This document shows, piece after piece, positions 50,010 through 57,629 of a DNA stretch of 57,845 nt. Position 1 is the stretch's first letter. Every line of letters starts with the position of its first letter. The translations under genes were made by a program, and so were the position numbers. The notes beneath the pieces were generated by a model. That model did not search any database. It saw only the letters and a program-made list of their open reading frames with translations, and was not told the DNA's origin. Source of the stretch: CALMEH01 sp964548225 (GTDB lineage Bacteria > Acidobacteriota > Blastocatellia > Pyrinomonadales > Pyrinomonadaceae); NCBI GenBank assembly GCA_964548225.1, contig CAZJQP010000023.1:1-57845 (forward strand). The letters are read 5' to 3'.

Positions 50010-50746
50010 AACTGCTCTTGCTTTTCCCATAAAAGCAGATGTTTCAAAAATGCGTGATGCGCGGCAAAACGGGCAATGCAGAAACCGGCAAAACCATCGA
50101 GAAAACCGCCTTTGACGATGTAAGTTTGCAGAAAAGCCGTAAAACCGGCGGTATAAATTTTCAGTTTTGTCGTGCGCCGCCCGAGTTCAAACATTTGTTG
50201 GGCGGCAAGCGGTGCATAGCGTTCGCCAATCATCCGATGATGGTGCGCCATATTTTCGACGCTGTAATGCAAAATATCGTTTTTCAGTTTTTCGATTTTT
50301 CCTTCGGTTTCGACCGATTCGTGAATCAGAACATCTTTCCAACGCGCTTTTTTTCGATTAAAAAAACGAATTTGCCAATCAGGATACCAACCGCCGTGGC
50401 GAATCGGGCGGTTCAGATAAAACGAAAGACGCGGAATTTTATAAGCATCGGCGTTTGGCGTTAAATCAACGATTTCATTTTGTAAGTCGGCGGAAATTTG
50501 TTCGTCGGCATCGAGGCTTAGAATCCAATCGTGAGCGGCGTGATCAACGGCGAATTGTTTTTGTGCGGCAAATCCGAGCCATTTTTGGATAATAACCTTT
50601 GCGCCTAAAGATTCGGCAATTTCACGGGTTTTATCGGTTGATTCGGAATCAACAACCAGAATTTCATCGGCAAAGGCGACGGAATTTATCGCATCGGCGA
50701 TTTTCTTTTCTTCGTTAAAAGTGATGATTGTTGCTGAAATTTGCAC
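49994..50746 (-). CDS. Family 2 glycosyltransferase, WaaE-like
   Basis: 250 residues. A GT-A fold: ISATIITFNEEKKIADAINSV at the N terminus, DSESTDKT, and the metal/nucleotide motif LDADE (Asp79 and Asp81). The C-terminal half (WYPDWQIRFFNRKKARWKDVLIHESVE, HHHRMIGERYA) matches the WaaE/KdtX branch that adds glucose to lipopolysaccharide inner core. A general GT2 role in surface glycans is the safe call. The last residues lie in a repeat element. Confidence 0.85.
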   Translation of the reverse strand: MQISATIITFNEEKKIADAINSVAFADEILVVDSESTDKTREIAESLGAKVIIQKWLGFAAQKQFAVDHAAHDWILSLDADEQISADLQNEIVDLTPNADAYKIPRLSFYLNRPIRHGGWYPDWQIRFFNRKKARWKDVLIHESVETEGKIEKLKNDILHYSVENMAHHHRMIGERYAPLAAQQMFELGRRTTKLKIYTAGFTAFLQTYIVKGGFLDGFAGFCIARFAAHHAFLKHLLLWEKQEQLRNEK

Positions 50747-50827
50747 TTTGAGATTTTAAGACGAATTGAAGTAAATGTAAAAAATAATTTGTGGGGAGTT
50801 TTTACGTTAGAGTCAGAATAAGTAGTC

Positions 50828-50960
50828 AAACACAGATAAATAAAGGATAAAAACCTCTAAAATAATTGATAATTGATAATTGGAATTTGGTAATTATCGT
50901 GTAAAGCCAAAGCACATTATCAATTATTTTAGAGGTTTTCGTTAAAAGTAATCTTGTCTA
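50828..50960. repeat. Dispersed palindromic repeat, copy B
   Basis: cagataaataaagg is followed by a perfect 20-bp inverted repeat (50854-50873 and 50916-50935, CCTCTAAAATAATTGATAAT) and then aaaagtaatcttgtctata. The same blocks in the same order occur at 30303-30460 (copy A), and the left core recurs at 53383-53415. Confidence 0.85.
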
Positions 50961-50973
50961 TACATTTAAATAA

Positions 50974-51060
50974 GCGGACAGAAGTATTTTTAAGATGAAA
51001 CCACGAAATTACACGAAAGAACACGAAAAAATCAACCTGTTTCGTGCATTTTCGTGGTTA
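50974..51060. repeat. Dispersed GAAACCACGAAA repeat with hairpin, copy 1
   Basis: Starts cggacagaagtatttttaag, then gatgaaaccacgaaattaca. A right part (tttcgtgcattttcgtggtt) is complementary to the left. The 5' half recurs at 57480-57535 with a few differences. Confidence 0.8.
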
Positions 51061-51068
51061 TTATTCAT

Positions 51069-51251
51069 GGTAGTGTTTCAAATTTTATGCTGAATAATTT
51101 TTGAGATTTTTCATTTCGGAATAAGTGAAAGGTGAAAAGTGATAAGTGATAGATTTTACGCGCCCGAAACCTCTCACATATCACTTTTCACTTATCACTT
51201 ATCACTTATTCCGAATATATTTCTCATCAGCATAAATTCTGAAACACTACC
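51069..51251. mobile_element. MITE-like palindromic element with direct-repeat flank
   Basis: A 183-bp nested palindrome. The outer ends GGTAGTGTTTCA (51069-51080) and TGAAACACTACC (51240-51251) are a perfect 12-bp inverted repeat. An inner simple-sequence palindrome is made of gtgataa/ttatcac words. TTATTCAT occurs directly outside both ends (51061-51068 and 51252-51259), as an 8-bp target duplication would. No coding capacity, so transposition would need a transposase from elsewhere. Could also be only a large hairpin. Confidence 0.6.
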
Positions 51252-51305
51252 TTATTCATAAAATAAATCTGTTCACTTACTTGGTTGATAATTCATAGAA
51301 AGATT

Positions 51306-51767
51306 TTATTCACCACACTGGAAAGTCAGGGAACGTGAAGTTGTTGAAACGGTTTTTTGGGCGGTGATTTTAGCGGTAATTTTCACCGTATCGCACATTC
51401 CCGCGTCGAGCCAGACCGGAACATAATATTTTCCGCCTTCATCAACCGGCGGAATCAGTTCAGTTTTTGTTTTCTTCACTTTTTTGCCTTCGGTAACATT
51501 AATTTGCACGGATTGTTTGGCGGTGTATTCGCCTTTTCCGGCGGTAATTTCGACCAAGACCATCAACGAAATTGCATAATCATTAAAAAACGTCGGCTGT
51601 TCGCCGGTGGCTTTTATTTCGTCTTGGAATTCGCCTTTATACGAATCAAAAGGCACGATTTTCATATTTGTAATCTTATATTCTTGTGCATTGACCACAG
51701 TTTTCTGGGCGGTGGCGTAATTTGCCGCAAAAGTTAAGATTAAGAACGCAAAAAGAATTAATTTCAT
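51306..51767 (-). CDS. Exported beta-rich protein, unknown
   Basis: About 153 residues. A signal peptide (MKLILFAFLILTFAANYATAQ) is followed by a compact beta domain (VLVEITAGKGEYTAKQSVQI, EGGKYYVPVWLDAGMCDTVKI) with a final Cys (FQCGE). Two cysteines could form a disulphide. The ATG at 51767 is chosen: GGAAG lies 8 bp before it, and the TTG at 51782 would extend into that Shine-Dalgarno sequence. It follows the carboxypeptidase gene closely on the same strand. No family recognised. Confidence 0.7.
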   Translation of the reverse strand: MKLILFAFLILTFAANYATAQKTVVNAQEYKITNMKIVPFDSYKGEFQDEIKATGEQPTFFNDYAISLMVLVEITAGKGEYTAKQSVQINVTEGKKVKKTKTELIPPVDEGGKYYVPVWLDAGMCDTVKITAKITAQKTVSTTSRSLTFQCGE

Positions 51768-51788
51768 ATTTTTTTCTTCCAATATTAG

Positions 51789-53291
51789 TTAGTTTGTTGA
51801 ATTTTGAATGAATTTTACCAGATCGTTTTTGAGTTTCATCAACGAAGTTTTTTCAATATACATCATATGTCCGGCTTCATAATAGCTGAATGAGACATTT
51901 TTTCTGAGTTCGGCATCGAGATTCATTGCGGAAACCGTATATTCGGCGGCGAAATAGGGCGTTGCCATATCGTAGAAACCTTGCGCCAGCCAAACTTTCA
52001 TATACGGATTCTTTGCCATCGCCAACTTCAACCTTTGCGACGTATCCGCGTAACCGTTATCAACATTCCAATTCCACGGCGAAGTAATTCCGCCGCCCAA
52101 GATGTAATATTCCAAGTCTGATTTGAAATTCAACTGTGTGCGGACATAATCATTAAAGACCGAAGTATAAGGCGGACGAATGGCGTTCATCGAAGGGTCG
52201 CCGTCGGGACTGTTTCCGCTTGCGTCGCGGTCAATTCCGGTGAAACGGCTGTCAAGTCGTCCGACGTTTCGGCGTTGGTCGCGCAATAATTCCTTCAAAA
52301 ACTCGCCCAAATCAATCCGATAATTGTTTTCCTCAATAAACTTCTTGTCCAATCCCGTGTAGCGGCTGAATTTGTCCGAAAGATTTTGTTTTTCGGCGGC
52401 AGACAGCTTATCAATCCGCAAAAGCGCGGGCAGATATTCATTTGACGCAAAGTTTTCCGCCTCGCGCAAGACATCTGCCAGAGATTTCGATTGCAAAGCG
52501 GACGGAAGTTTTTTGTGATACCAAGCCGTCGCCGTGTAAGACGGTAAAATCAGCACCAAAGGCAAATCATTATTTTCAGCAAACCTGATGCTTCCGAAAT
52601 TCAGCACCGTCGAAACCAGAATCACGCCATTTAAACCGACACCTTTTTCAAAAAGAAGATTCGACAAACCCGCAACCCGCGTCGTGCCATAAGATTCGCC
52701 AACCAAATAAATCGGCGACGACCATCTTTCCGCCCGTCCGAGATACATCCGAATAAATTCGCCCGTCGAATCAATATCGCCGTTCACACCAAAGAATTTT
52801 GACGCAAACTCAGGCTTCGTTGCCCGCGAATAACCCGTGCCGACCGTATCAACAAAGACCAAATCCGTCTCCGTGAACCACGAACCTTCATTATCAACCA
52901 ATTCGTATGGCGGCGGCGGCAGAAAACCGTTGTCCAACATCTTCACGCGCTTCGGACCCAACGCGCCGAGATGCAACCAGACGGAAGCCGAACCCGGACC
53001 GCCGTTAAAAGAAAACATCAAAGGACGTTTCGCGGGCGGATTGTCGAGCGTGTAAGCCATATAAAAAATCTTCGCTTCGGTTTCGCCCGTCTGCGCGTTG
53101 CGAATCGGCATATAACCCGCCGTAACCGTATAGTTTAATTGTTTCCCGCCGATGCGAACCGAATGTTTCGTTACCGAATCCGCAACATCAATCAACGAAG
53201 CCGGAGAAGGCGTTGCCACAGGGCGCGGCGTTGGCGAAACCGTCGGAACTTGAAACAAAAAGAAGAGCGACAAAAAGAAAGATGCGAACAT
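51789..53291 (-). CDS. Serine carboxypeptidase, peptidase family S10
   Basis: 500 residues. A signal peptide (about 1-15) and a Pro/Thr-rich spacer precede the alpha/beta-hydrolase domain. The oxyanion NGGPGSAS is at 96-103, the catalytic Ser200 is in GESYGT, the Asp follows in QGFYDMATP near the C terminus, and the His is in EAGHMMY. It removes C-terminal residues from peptides outside the cytoplasm. Bacterial S10 enzymes are uncommon outside a few phyla, Acidobacteriota among them. The gene at 51306-51767 follows at close spacing and is probably co-transcribed. Confidence 0.92.
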   Translation of the reverse strand: MFASFFLSLFFLFQVPTVSPTPRPVATPSPASLIDVADSVTKHSVRIGGKQLNYTVTAGYMPIRNAQTGETEAKIFYMAYTLDNPPAKRPLMFSFNGGPGSASVWLHLGALGPKRVKMLDNGFLPPPPYELVDNEGSWFTETDLVFVDTVGTGYSRATKPEFASKFFGVNGDIDSTGEFIRMYLGRAERWSSPIYLVGESYGTTRVAGLSNLLFEKGVGLNGVILVSTVLNFGSIRFAENNDLPLVLILPSYTATAWYHKKLPSALQSKSLADVLREAENFASNEYLPALLRIDKLSAAEKQNLSDKFSRYTGLDKKFIEENNYRIDLGEFLKELLRDQRRNVGRLDSRFTGIDRDASGNSPDGDPSMNAIRPPYTSVFNDYVRTQLNFKSDLEYYILGGGITSPWNWNVDNGYADTSQRLKLAMAKNPYMKVWLAQGFYDMATPYFAAEYTVSAMNLDAELRKNVSFSYYEAGHMMYIEKTSLMKLKNDLVKFIQNSTN

Positions 53292-53382
53292 AGATTTACT
53301 TTTACATTATGTGAATCAAGACAGTCAGCCGAACCGCCCGAATTATCAATTAACAATTATTTTGCAGGGTTTGTTTCAACCA

Positions 53383-53415
53383 ACTTCTAAAATAATTGAT
53401 AATTGATAATTGAAA
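53383..53415. repeat. Fragment of the dispersed TTCTAAAATAATTGATAATTG repeat
   Basis: The core ACTTCTAAAATAATTGATAA is shared with copies A and B at 30303 and 50828, but the flanking blocks are missing. It is a truncated copy. Confidence 0.7.
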
Positions 53416-53609
53416 ATGTCTTCTGAATCAGCGGAAAATTGCATCGCATTACTGCGTTTGATTCATTTTAATTAAAACTTCACAAAAAGATTACCACAAC
53501 TTAATCGAAAAAGCCTTTTGCCATTTGAAACAAAATCCCGATTCACTGCATTTTTTCTTTTGACGGGATAACTATGAAATTAATCAAATAAATGCTAGGG
53601 TTTAGACAA

Positions 53610-53735
53610 AAAATAATCAAAATCATCCGCCGAATAATTAGTTTCATTCAGGAAATAATCTACTTCATTCGCCGAATAATCACGTTCATCCTTTGAATAA
53701 TCGGTTTTATTTTCCGGCTGAATGACTTCATTTGA
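53610..53735. repeat. Second 21-bp-period degenerate array
   Basis: Five to six units of 21 bp around TTCATTCGCCGAATAATC, separated by variable triplets. Period and length of unit equal those of the array at 29942-30256, but the sequence is different. It lies between the carboxypeptidase gene and the structured leader of the next gene. Confidence 0.8.
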
Positions 53736-53737
53736 TA

Positions 53738-53818
53738 GAAAAAGGCAGAAACACGACCGTTAGATAGTGTGTAAAAAGCGATAATATGCTCTATAACGGT
53801 AGTATTTCTGCCTTTTTT
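53738..53818 (+). terminator. Terminator-like hairpin with AGGCAGAAACACGA motif, copy 1
   Basis: AAAAAGGCAGAAACACGACC and the rest of the left arm pair with CGGTAGTATTTCTGCC on the right, ending in a T run (53813-53818). The left arm shares the run ggcagaaacacgac, and then agtgtgt, with the palindrome at 57663-57740. It separates the upstream array from the small frames at 53825 and 53932. Confidence 0.75.
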
Positions 53819-53824
53819 AATTTT

Positions 53825-53911
53825 ATGCGTTACGTTTTGGTTGAAAACGACACATACACTCAGAACGATGAATTTCGTTTCGTCTGGAGACAGACCGATT
53901 CCAAAAAATAA
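53825..53911 (+). CDS. Possible small protein (28 residues)
   Basis: ATG at 53825, stop at 53909-53911. The peptide reads MRYVLVENDTYTQNDEFRFV, then WRQTDSKK. No Shine-Dalgarno sequence is visible; the ATG follows the T run of the hairpin. The composition is ordinary and not low complexity. It could be a real leader peptide or chance. Confidence 0.3.
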   Translation: MRYVLVENDTYTQNDEFRFVWRQTDSKK

Positions 53912-53931
53912 CTTAAAACGGAGGTGTTTCT

Positions 53932-53982
53932 ATGAAAATGAACACAATAAAAATAACAAATAAGGAGGTATTTGCAATATGA
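53932..53982 (+). CDS. Leader peptide of 16 residues coupled to the next gene
   Basis: Starts at 53932 behind CGGAGGTG with a 5-bp spacer, reads MKMNTIKITNKEVFAI and stops at TGA (53980-53982), which overlaps the ATG of the next gene (ATGA at 53979-53982). The next gene has its own AAGGAGGT inside this frame. Such coupling would let leader translation control access to the downstream start. Confidence 0.55.
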   Translation: MKMNTIKITNKEVFAI

Positions 53983-54683
53983 TACCAAGTCAAAAGTGGT
54001 TTCCCACGAATTTGCCGGCGCGAGCCGCGTGGTATGCCAACTTTAATACGCAGTTTGCGATTGTCGCCAGTTCGCTGGGTTTTACGAACGCGGATATAAC
54101 GGCAGTTTCAAACGACAACACGATGATGCAATTTCTGGCGGATTACGATACGCAAGAAAAAGCATTCGGCAAAGCTGTTACACAGTTTCGGCGCATTATT
54201 ACACAGGGCAACATCGGCGAATCTACGCCGAATTTTCCCGATGCGCCGACTTTGGCTAATCCGGGAAACTGTGCGACGGGATTATTTGAGCGTTTGGTTG
54301 ATTTGCGCGAGCGCATCTTGGCTGCGCCCGGTTATACGGACGAAATCGGCGCATTGCTCGGCATTCTGCCGACGCAAAGCGGTTCAATAGCACCGGAAAC
54401 CGTCAAGCCGACTGTTACAGTCAGCGCGGCGCAAAGCGGCTATCTGTTTGCGGTAACGGTTACGGGCAGAGCCGAAGCAGATATGTGGGAAGTGTTGATT
54501 CTGCGGAAAGGCACGGCTGGTTGGGTTTCGGTCAAAACCGCGACGGGCAAATCGGTGGATGTTACTATCACACCGAGCGTCGCGGGCGAGTCGGAACAAA
54601 TCCAAGTCCGCGTCCAACTCAAAAAGAAAAACGCTAACTACGGACAACCTTCCGACATCGTGTATGTAACGGTCAACCCTTAG
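53979..54683 (+). CDS. Two-domain protein with a C-terminal fibronectin-like domain, unknown
   Basis: 234 residues, no signal peptide. The N-terminal helical half (FPTNLPARAAWYANFNTQFAIVASSLGF, about residues 8-120) is followed by a short linker (GILPTQSGSIAPE) and a C-terminal beta domain of about 90 residues (VTVSAAQSGYLFAVTVTGR, VRVQLKKKNANYGQPSDIVYVTVNP) that looks like an Fn3/Ig unit. I recall similar hypothetical proteins in Acidobacteriota and related phyla, but not a function. It has the strong Shine-Dalgarno AAGGAGGT and sits behind a terminator hairpin and a leader peptide. Confidence 0.7.
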   Translation: MIPSQKWFPTNLPARAAWYANFNTQFAIVASSLGFTNADITAVSNDNTMMQFLADYDTQEKAFGKAVTQFRRIITQGNIGESTPNFPDAPTLANPGNCATGLFERLVDLRERILAAPGYTDEIGALLGILPTQSGSIAPETVKPTVTVSAAQSGYLFAVTVTGRAEADMWEVLILRKGTAGWVSVKTATGKSVDVTITPSVAGESEQIQVRVQLKKKNANYGQPSDIVYVTVNP

Positions 54684-54685
54684 TT

Positions 54686-54765
54686 GAGAAGGGGAGAAAG
54701 GGAGAAAGGGAGATGAGGAGATTTTCTTTGTCTCCCTTTCTCCCCTTCTCCCTTTCTCCCCTTCT
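54686..54765. repeat. GGGAGAAAGG palindrome between convergent genes
   Basis: Purine words gggagaaag (54688-54720) mirrored by pyrimidine words ctttctccc (54731-54765). Same vocabulary as 28510-28590. It lies between convergent genes and can serve as a terminator. Confidence 0.85.
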
Positions 54766-54769
54766 TTTT

Positions 54770-55987
54770 CTATCGAGCGATTTCGCTGACAATCTTGCCG
54801 TTGATGATTGTTCCGGTGCAGTGTGTGGTGAATTCAAACGGGTCGCCGTCATACATTGCTAGGTCGCCGTCTTTGCCTTTTTCGAGTGAGCCGATTTTGC
54901 TGTCCATTCCGATAATTTTTGCCGCGTCAATCGTGATTGAGGCGAGTGCGTCGCGGAATGAAAGTCCGTTTGAGGCGGCGAGTGCGGCTTCAAAGAGAAC
55001 GACGCGGGTTTTCGGGACGTAGCCTTCAAAACCGCTCTGCAAAGCGAAGGGAATTCCGCTTTGTTTTAGTTTGGAAGCCGTTGTCATCGAAAGATTTTCG
55101 GTTTCTCCGCCCGCACGGAACATTGTCGGGTGAATTATCACGGGAAATCCCGACGCTTTTATTTCGTCCATCACGAGATAACTCTCCGCCGCGCCGTCTA
55201 AAACGATTTTGATGTTAAATTCCTTCGCAATTCTCAGCGCAGTCATAATGTCTTGCGCTTGATGCGCCGTGATGAGCAAGGGAACTTCGCGGTTTAAGAC
55301 TTTTTTCCACATCTCCGACTTCAAATCCCGCGGTTCGCCTTTGTAATTTCCCGCACGAATGAGTTCGGCGCGAAGCATCGCCGCTTGTTTGGCGCGTGTG
55401 CCGGGCGCACGTCCTTGTTGGGCGAGTCCGCCTTGCCCCAAAGTTACCGCAATCATCGCCGTCGGCATTAAAGTTACTTCGTCAATGTTTTTGCCGAAGG
55501 TTTTCGCAATCATCGTTTGCCCCGAAACCAACGCTTGCGGCGAATGTCCCGTGTGAATCGTCGTAACGCCGAAGCCGCGCACCCATTCGATAAGTCTTTC
55601 TTCCGCATTATAGGCATCAATCGCCCGAAGTTCCGGCTGAATCGGACTCGAACCATCGGTCTGCATCTGGTCGTGCGGCTGATTCAAATATCCCGACAAC
55701 CCAATGACCGTGTGCGCGTCAATCAGTCCGGGCGTAACGACTTTTGCCGAGACAGTTTTATAATTCGCCGGAATTTTTACGCTTGCCGCCGTCCCGACGG
55801 CTTCAATCTTCCCGTCCGCGCCAATCAGAACCACGCCGTTCGTAATCGCTTCGCCCGCCATTGTCCAAACCGTCTCGCCTTTAACGGCAACTTGCGCCTG
55901 AACCGCAACCGAAAGAATCAGCCACAGAGAACACAGAGAAAGAAGATTCATTATTTTTGCCTTTTTACTTTTTACTTTTGCCTTCAT
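54770..55987 (-). CDS. Amidohydrolase paralogue lacking metal ligands
   Basis: 405 residues. The start is fixed by AGGAGG 8 bp before the ATG at 55987, which overlaps the previous stop (TAATG). A signal-like segment (MNLLSLCSLWLILSVAVQAQ) precedes a TIM-barrel of the imidazolonepropionase-like amidohydrolase type. In place of the HxH metal motif it has GLIDAHTVIGLSG, and LLITAHQAQD and VLDGAAESY replace the later histidines, so several metal ligands are missing. It shares GSSPIQPELRAIDAYN with the next gene upstream (DGSSPIQSDVRLLDGLN). Probably a non-catalytic or altered partner. Confidence 0.85.
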   Translation of the reverse strand: MKAKVKSKKAKIMNLLSLCSLWLILSVAVQAQVAVKGETVWTMAGEAITNGVVLIGADGKIEAVGTAASVKIPANYKTVSAKVVTPGLIDAHTVIGLSGYLNQPHDQMQTDGSSPIQPELRAIDAYNAEERLIEWVRGFGVTTIHTGHSPQALVSGQTMIAKTFGKNIDEVTLMPTAMIAVTLGQGGLAQQGRAPGTRAKQAAMLRAELIRAGNYKGEPRDLKSEMWKKVLNREVPLLITAHQAQDIMTALRIAKEFNIKIVLDGAAESYLVMDEIKASGFPVIIHPTMFRAGGETENLSMTTASKLKQSGIPFALQSGFEGYVPKTRVVLFEAALAASNGLSFRDALASITIDAAKIIGMDSKIGSLEKGKDGDLAMYDGDPFEFTTHCTGTIINGKIVSEIAR

Positions 55988-57312
55988 TATTCTTGTCCTC
56001 CTTCTATATCGCCGTCGAAGCAATCGAGATGAAAATATTTGTCGCTGGTCGCGCCGAAACCGCCTGTGGCAATGAGATAATCTGCCGCATTATTGCGGTC
56101 AAAAACCTTTTTGCCTTCGACATAGGTTTGCAGAACGTGCGTATAAACGCTCAAAGGGTCGCCCGACAAAACAATAAAGTCCGCATCTTTGCCCGTTTCG
56201 AGCGAACCGACTCGATCTTGCAAATCAAGCATAATTGCGCCCGCCATCGTCATTCCGTAGAGTGCTTTTTCCCGCGACATTCCGTTTCTCACGGCAAGTC
56301 CGGCGGAACGCAGGAACAAACGCGAATCGGTAATATAATCGTCGGTATGAAAGCCGGCGAGTGCGCCCGCTTTTTCGAGTGCCGCGCCGTTTGTCATCGA
56401 AACATCCATCGTTTCGAGCTTTCCGCCCGGAGCTTCAATCATAATAATTGACGACGGAACTTTTGCTTTGGCAATCTCGTCCGCCACTTTCCACGCTTCC
56501 GAAACGTGCTGGAGAACAAGTTTGAAACCGAACTCTTGTTTTAATCTCAGCACGGTCAAAATATCGTCGTGCCGGTGCGTGTGGAAATGAACCGTGCGCT
56601 TGCCGTCCAAAACTTCCATCATCGCTTCCATCGCCAAATCTCGCGGCGGCAATTTTGTTTTGTCATCGCCCGCCGCTAAAACTCTTTTGCGATATTCTTG
56701 CGCTTTGACAAAATGTTCGCGGACGAGCGCGGCAGATTTGGCGCGTGTGCCGGGGAAGTTTCCACCGCCCGGACGTATCGGATTCGTGCCGTTCGCAAAC
56801 TTTATGCCGCCCATATATTTGCCCGCCGCGTCCCAAATCAGCAAATCATCAACTTTCACCGCGCCGTCGCGCAATTTTATGTAAAGCGTCTGACCGCTGT
56901 TCAGATGTCCCGAACCGGGCATCACATTCACGGTCGTCAAACCGCCCGATTGGGCGCGTTGCAAACTTCCGGCACGCGGATTAAGCCCGTCAAGCAAACG
57001 AACATCGGATTGAATCGGCGAAGAACCGTCCGCGCCCGAACCTTCGCCGATATGCGAATGCGTGTCAACAAGTCCGGGCATAATTATTTTGCCTTTTAAG
57101 TCAACAATTTGGACATCGGAAGATAATCTCACGGTTCGCGCATCACCGACCGCCGTGATTTTACCGTTCTGCACAAGCAAAATGCCTTGCTCAATCGGCG
57201 CACCGACAATCGGAATGATTTTAGCGTTAATATATGCCACAGGTTTTTCTTGCCCGAAAGCAAACGGCACAAGAAAAGCGTATAGCAATAGAAAAGAAAT
57301 GAATTTTTTCAT
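55987..57312 (-). CDS. Exported amidohydrolase, catalytic-type
   Basis: About 441 residues from the ATG at 57312, chosen because GAGGAA precedes it by 7 bp; the frame is open further to 57372. Signal peptide MKKFISFLLLYAFLVPFAFGQ, then a TIM-barrel amidohydrolase with the metal motif VDTHSHIGE, later HFHTHRHDD, LQHVSEAWK and AGFHTDDYITD, all matching expected His and Asp ligands. The substrate (a cyclic amide or dipeptide-like compound) is unknown. It is upstream of and overlaps the paralogue by one base. Confidence 0.9.
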   Translation of the reverse strand: MKKFISFLLLYAFLVPFAFGQEKPVAYINAKIIPIVGAPIEQGILLVQNGKITAVGDARTVRLSSDVQIVDLKGKIIMPGLVDTHSHIGEGSGADGSSPIQSDVRLLDGLNPRAGSLQRAQSGGLTTVNVMPGSGHLNSGQTLYIKLRDGAVKVDDLLIWDAAGKYMGGIKFANGTNPIRPGGGNFPGTRAKSAALVREHFVKAQEYRKRVLAAGDDKTKLPPRDLAMEAMMEVLDGKRTVHFHTHRHDDILTVLRLKQEFGFKLVLQHVSEAWKVADEIAKAKVPSSIIMIEAPGGKLETMDVSMTNGAALEKAGALAGFHTDDYITDSRLFLRSAGLAVRNGMSREKALYGMTMAGAIMLDLQDRVGSLETGKDADFIVLSGDPLSVYTHVLQTYVEGKKVFDRNNAADYLIATGGFGATSDKYFHLDCFDGDIEGGQE

Positions 57313-57479
57313 CTGTGTTTCCTCAAAAAAAAGATTTGTTTTGTAAAAAGAAGTGCAGAAATAGAATTGCAATGATTAAGTGCAGGTGTCAAGAATAAAC
57401 TCAATGAAATTTAAAGAAGAACAGATGTCTGAAACCACAGCTTCAAGCCGAAAGTGCAGAAAATTATCGAAATAAGTAA

Positions 57480-57535
57480 CCGGACAGAATAATTTTGAAG
57501 ATGAAACCACGAAAATACACAAAACAACACGAAAA
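57480..57535. repeat. Dispersed GAAACCACGAAA repeat, copy 2
   Basis: ccggacagaataattttgaa followed by gatgaaaccacgaaaataca matches copy 1 at 50974-51029 with few changes. The hairpin right arm is absent here. Confidence 0.75.
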
Positions 57536-57559
57536 TTGCTAAGAAGCTGTTTTAAAATT

Positions 57560-57625
57560 CTAAAAAACGGATAATTGCGAGCGATTTATCAATTATTAAT
57601 TCTCCATTATCAATTATATTTTTGG
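57560..57625. repeat. ATTGATAATT-type fragment
   Basis: ggataattgcgagcgattta and ttatcaattattaattctcc with ttggggtttt resemble the right half of the dispersed repeat of copies A and B. A decayed copy. Confidence 0.5.
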
Positions 57626-57629
57626 GGTT

